A DNA stretch of 64,000 nucleotides from Ptychodera flava (Eukaryota > Hemichordata > Enteropneusta > Ptychoderidae). Of this stretch, positions 60,801-64,000 are shown in pieces (position 1 is the stretch's first letter; each line of letters starts with the position of its first letter). Both the position numbers and the translations under genes were made by a program. The notes under the pieces are model-generated. The model was not told the DNA's origin and did no database searches. It was given only the letters and a program-made list of their open reading frames with translations. The stretch covers positions 17,800,747-17,864,746 of the forward strand of contig NC_091941.1 in the NCBI RefSeq assembly GCF_041260155.1, read 5' to 3'.

Positions 60801-63617
60801 AAAATATGAAAGTGTTTGTAACAGCAGTAATTATACACATCAACATAAGCCTCAAAATTGAATATGCAGAGGTCAAATGGAATTTTCTTCAATGGGAAAA
60901 TGCAGAAATGCATAAAAAATGAAATTTGCAACTTGGGTTTTCTGACGATGTCAATCCGTCTGCAGCAATGTATTAATATCATGTGTTTTCCTTTAAATAT
61001 TTAGTACTACATCATCTGAAGTTAAAAGGGTCCCATATTGACTGGAACACCATTACAGATGTGTTCCAGTACAGCGACACAGCTAGGTCCAAGCTAGCTA
61101 GGTCCATCGGAACAAGCATTGGACTTTCCAAAGGTAAAAGAAAACTTACACTCCATGATCCGGCGTGGTTAAAACAGGTTTCAACAATACGGTGAAAATG
61201 CACCTCTCTTACTTAACTCATTTTCATCATCACCTGTAATTGTTCATACTAGTAGGCTAAGACTATTAAGGGAAAAAACATCATTACAGGAATGACGGAC
61301 AAACATGTCCATGAAAACAGGTCGACTCTATTACCTGAAAGGAGTGGCATTTTTTGTGTGTTTTATGTCTGTGCTGTGAGAAGACTCTGGGTCATTAAAC
61401 CATCAGCAGACCAATTCATTAGAAGTACCACGCCACTGATGTAATTTCATCTCCTTTATATATGCTGTCTGTCAACCCATAATATGGTCTAGTGGGATGC
61501 AGTAAATATTGTTTGTTTTATGCGTGTCAAATAACGTTGCCTGCATACATGCTACCGTTTTAACTTGATTTCTCTTGAGTCCAAGACGACCGCCTATCTT
61601 GGGAGACCGGCCATGTACATTCAATTTCTGCTTTTAAAAATTCATTCTCAGTCCCTTAACGGCTAGAACATGTTTGTTAGTCTCTATGTCGTCATCAGTG
61701 TTTGTGACTCCTCACTCCATTATCAAGTGTCAGTAATTGATCTACTAGAAATATTGCATCCTGGGAATACATACAGATACCTGTCATAGTATGTCAACCT
61801 TTACATTTCATGGTTATCAACCTGACAGCCCCCTTGAGTTGAGCGAGTGCAAAATATTCCGTGGAATTCTGTTCATTCACCATTATTGATCAGATCATTG
61901 GCTCAACTTGGCAATCTGTTGCAGCATTACAAAGAAATCCTGTTCCATGAATTGCCAGATTATTCACTTGACCCGGTTTGCCTCCTGAAAAAACATTGCC
62001 CAACCTCAGCCAACGTTGAAACTACTCCATAATTACATCTTCTGGATAGGAAATGATCTCAGCACTATCTTGCTGTATTTTCCAGTGTTATACATAACAA
62101 ATTTCGAAAGCAAAAATGTGTGTCATGATGCCTTGATTTTCAAAGCCAAGTTTCCTCTTGTGCATTCATTGCTTATATTTTGATATATTTAGGTTAATTA
62201 GCCAAGGCATTGCAAAGTGTACAGCCGTTGCTACAACCTGACATTAACATTTGAAATATTCATATATTTTCTGCTAACTCCTCAACGCCAGACCTTCCTA
62301 TATGACAAACTGTCATTTACATACATGGTTATATTCTCCCTTTCTTCACCTGCTTCTGAAAATCATTTCAGCATTAATTACCACCACTTGTTCTTTTCCT
62401 ATTGAGCGGAAATTAAATACCACCTGATATTCCGTGAATAAACGTCTCAATTAGACAAAGATATATCACAAAAGGACATATCCTGAACAAAGTGACAGTT
62501 CAATAAATGTCAATGAATTGATATCATTTACTGTGGACCTTGGAATTTGGCGTCATAAATTGAGCTAGGACTGTTAAGAACTTCAATCTAATATGCACTG
62601 CCATGTCTTCACATATGTTTTGTTGTCGTCAATATTTAATCTGGCCAAATCTCTTTTTGCATTCAACCTGTGCTGCAGATCAAGGTTTTACATTATAAAA
62701 TGGGTAGCTATCAACTGCTGGATTACTATTTAGCTGAGGCTATCTATAATGATAGTTAAACTCTGGAGGGATACCGCCATAAACCAGATATTATTATCAA
62801 TTTTTTGTCAGTTTACATGTATAACTCTGCTTTGAAGACCTACTTAAATTTGTGTTTCAACACCAGCTACTAGTCAAGGAGTCCACAATGAAATGTAGCT
62901 TGTACACTGTTTTATATATCTATTTGTTGGGGTTTTTTTACTGTGCAAGCAACCTTGAAGTTAAAAATTTCACATTTTGCAAATCTGACTGATTTAAATA
63001 TAGAGTTGAGTGAGTGTCACACACACTGAATAACTGTCATGCTGTGTTATTGATATTATTTATAAGGTTTCATTTTTAGATTATCCTAAATAGCCTTAAG
63101 TTGATATTTTCAGAAGAGGTATTTATCCAATTTTTATTTCCTTTGGCATTTTATGAAAGGATAGAAAATTTTGAACAAAAGTATTTTGGTATAAATTGCA
63201 TACTTTGCATTTTCAATTTTGTAAATCCTTGCATTTATTTTAATCTTATAGCATATTGATCTCAATGTTACAGCTTGGACCTTGCATCATCAGCTTTATA
63301 TTTACATATTCATATTCATATTCATAATCTGTTAATGCTCAACCAAATGTCATGTTTGCTGCTTATAGAAAATATTTTCTGTCAAGGTCTAGTAAAATAT
63401 TTATTTCACACGACTATCAGACATGGGTAGAAACATACATGATTTCTGTACTTTATTTTCACGGTATAGCTTCATCTAGTGGCACGAAGCTGACGAGGGG
63501 TTACTGTTTAGAAGCCTCGTTGGAAGACAAACCGCCGCCCATAACCCATCTGGTGTTTGTTGTGCACGGCATTGGGCAGAAAATGGATTCCAGCAGTATT
63601 ATCAAAAGTTGTTCAGA
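56692..63617 (+). CDS. DDHD1: DDHD1, PA-preferring phospholipase A1 (5' part)
   Basis: An intracellular phospholipase A1 acting on phosphatidic acid and phosphatidylinositol (family knowledge). Four coding exons are visible: 56692-57358, 59870-60031, 61005-61133 and 63470-63617, with matching phases; the last donor is GTAAGT and the gene continues past the window. Residues 1-135 are acidic and low-complexity, with VIIIED (84-89), which resembles a SUMO-interacting motif, then KPPKRNK. A WWE-type domain spans about 150-222 (RQVRWFYRESKDERKW, GGLYEVDV, CYPIYW). Then come DVMRGTWFYDTLQPLEESLA and THLVFVVHGIGQKMD, the start of the lipase fold. The GxSxG site and DDHD domain lie beyond 64,000. The acidic N-terminus differs from the glycine-rich human one. 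DDHD1 fits better than DDHD2 or SEC23IP. Confidence 0.93.
57359..59869. other. DDHD1 intron 1 with simple repeats
   Basis: Holds a G-run (57,457-57,480), a (TTA)n-(TTG)n block (about 57,503-57,538) and a TA-rich tract with palindromic TATATAATATATA phrases (57,575-57,835). Beyond that it is AT-rich with no other feature. Confidence 0.8.
61134..63469. other. DDHD1 intron 3
   Basis: About 2.3 kb of AT-rich intron. A short block reading CATATTCATATTCATATTCA lies near 63,307. No other feature is supported. Confidence 0.6.
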
Positions 63618-64000
63618 GTAAGTCAGTTTGTCATCATGACATAACAGAGCAAGCATGTTGCATCTTCTGCGCCTGACCATAGGAATCAAAAGACAAGGTG
63701 AAATTCGATGGTGAAGATGTGTAATCACATCTCATGACAGATCACATATACATACGTATTCCTTAATGACTCAGGTAGCTATTTACATTTCAGTTGGCAT
63801 GACCTGCACTTAAGATGTGCAGTATATTGTATTCGCAGATAAACATTCCAATTTGTGAACCGTGTTATAGGTTCCTCCAGGCATTGTCTGAAGTGGACGT
63901 TTGCCATTTTTCATCCTTATTGAATTTTAACTGTGTCACCTTTACCCCCCTCCCCACCCTTCCTATTGTTGCCCAATAAAATCCCTTGGCGTGCATTCCA

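Overview
This window is nuclear DNA from an animal, most likely an invertebrate deuterostome. A hemichordate, lancelet or echinoderm all fit, and I cannot choose among them from sequence alone. Genes are intron-rich with GT-AG introns of about 0.2 to 4 kb. The coding exons match vertebrate proteins closely in length, motifs and order. Background DNA is AT-rich and crowded with short terminal-inverted-repeat elements (MITEs), fold-back elements and one dead LINE. There are no operons, ribosome-binding sites, CRISPR arrays or bacterial features, and I recognised no tRNA or rRNA gene.

Layout, left to right. 1-4.5 kb: repeats only, including a 1.5 kb element with inverted ends. 4.6-7.9 kb (+): L3HYPDH, trans-L-3-hydroxyproline dehydratase, with nested MITEs in intron 1. 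8.7-10.2 kb (-): broken LINE. 10.7-16.7 kb (+): a B3GAT3-type glucuronosyltransferase, with a 1.6 kb tandem-repeat element in intron 1. 17-24.6 kb: mostly non-coding, with fold-back elements and a few weak exon-like stretches. 24.6-30.8 kb (-): complete ataxin-3 (ATXN3) in eight exons. 30.8-31.2 kb: a divergent promoter shared with NEK2. 31.2-37.5 kb (+): complete NEK2 kinase in eight exons. 38.1 kb (-): NDUFB1, a 55-residue complex I subunit. 39.5-43.5 kb: MITEs, an NRF1-type promoter motif and one orphan minus-strand exon. 44.6-45.1 kb (+): an unrecognised 148-residue acidic-tailed protein. 46.7-50.1 kb: a DNA transposon with an integrase-like remnant and 105-bp repeat arrays inside its inverted ends. 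51.6-51.9 kb (-): SMIM12. 53.5-56.5 kb: a 3 kb element whose inverted ends contain a TTCGTA-type hexamer array. 56.7 kb to the end (+): the first four coding exons of DDHD1 (phosphatidic-acid-preferring phospholipase A1), which runs off the window.

The genes are ordinary housekeeping and cell-cycle genes and do not form one pathway. The neighbourhood is informative, however. ATXN3 and NDUFB1 are also neighbours on human chromosome 14, and L3HYPDH and DDHD1 lie on that chromosome too, so the window looks like a piece of an ancient linkage group. The most unusual DNA is in the repeats. Several independent elements carry tandem arrays (105 bp, about 150 bp, and a hexamer) within or between their inverted ends. 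I found no clearly new enzymatic or defence system.
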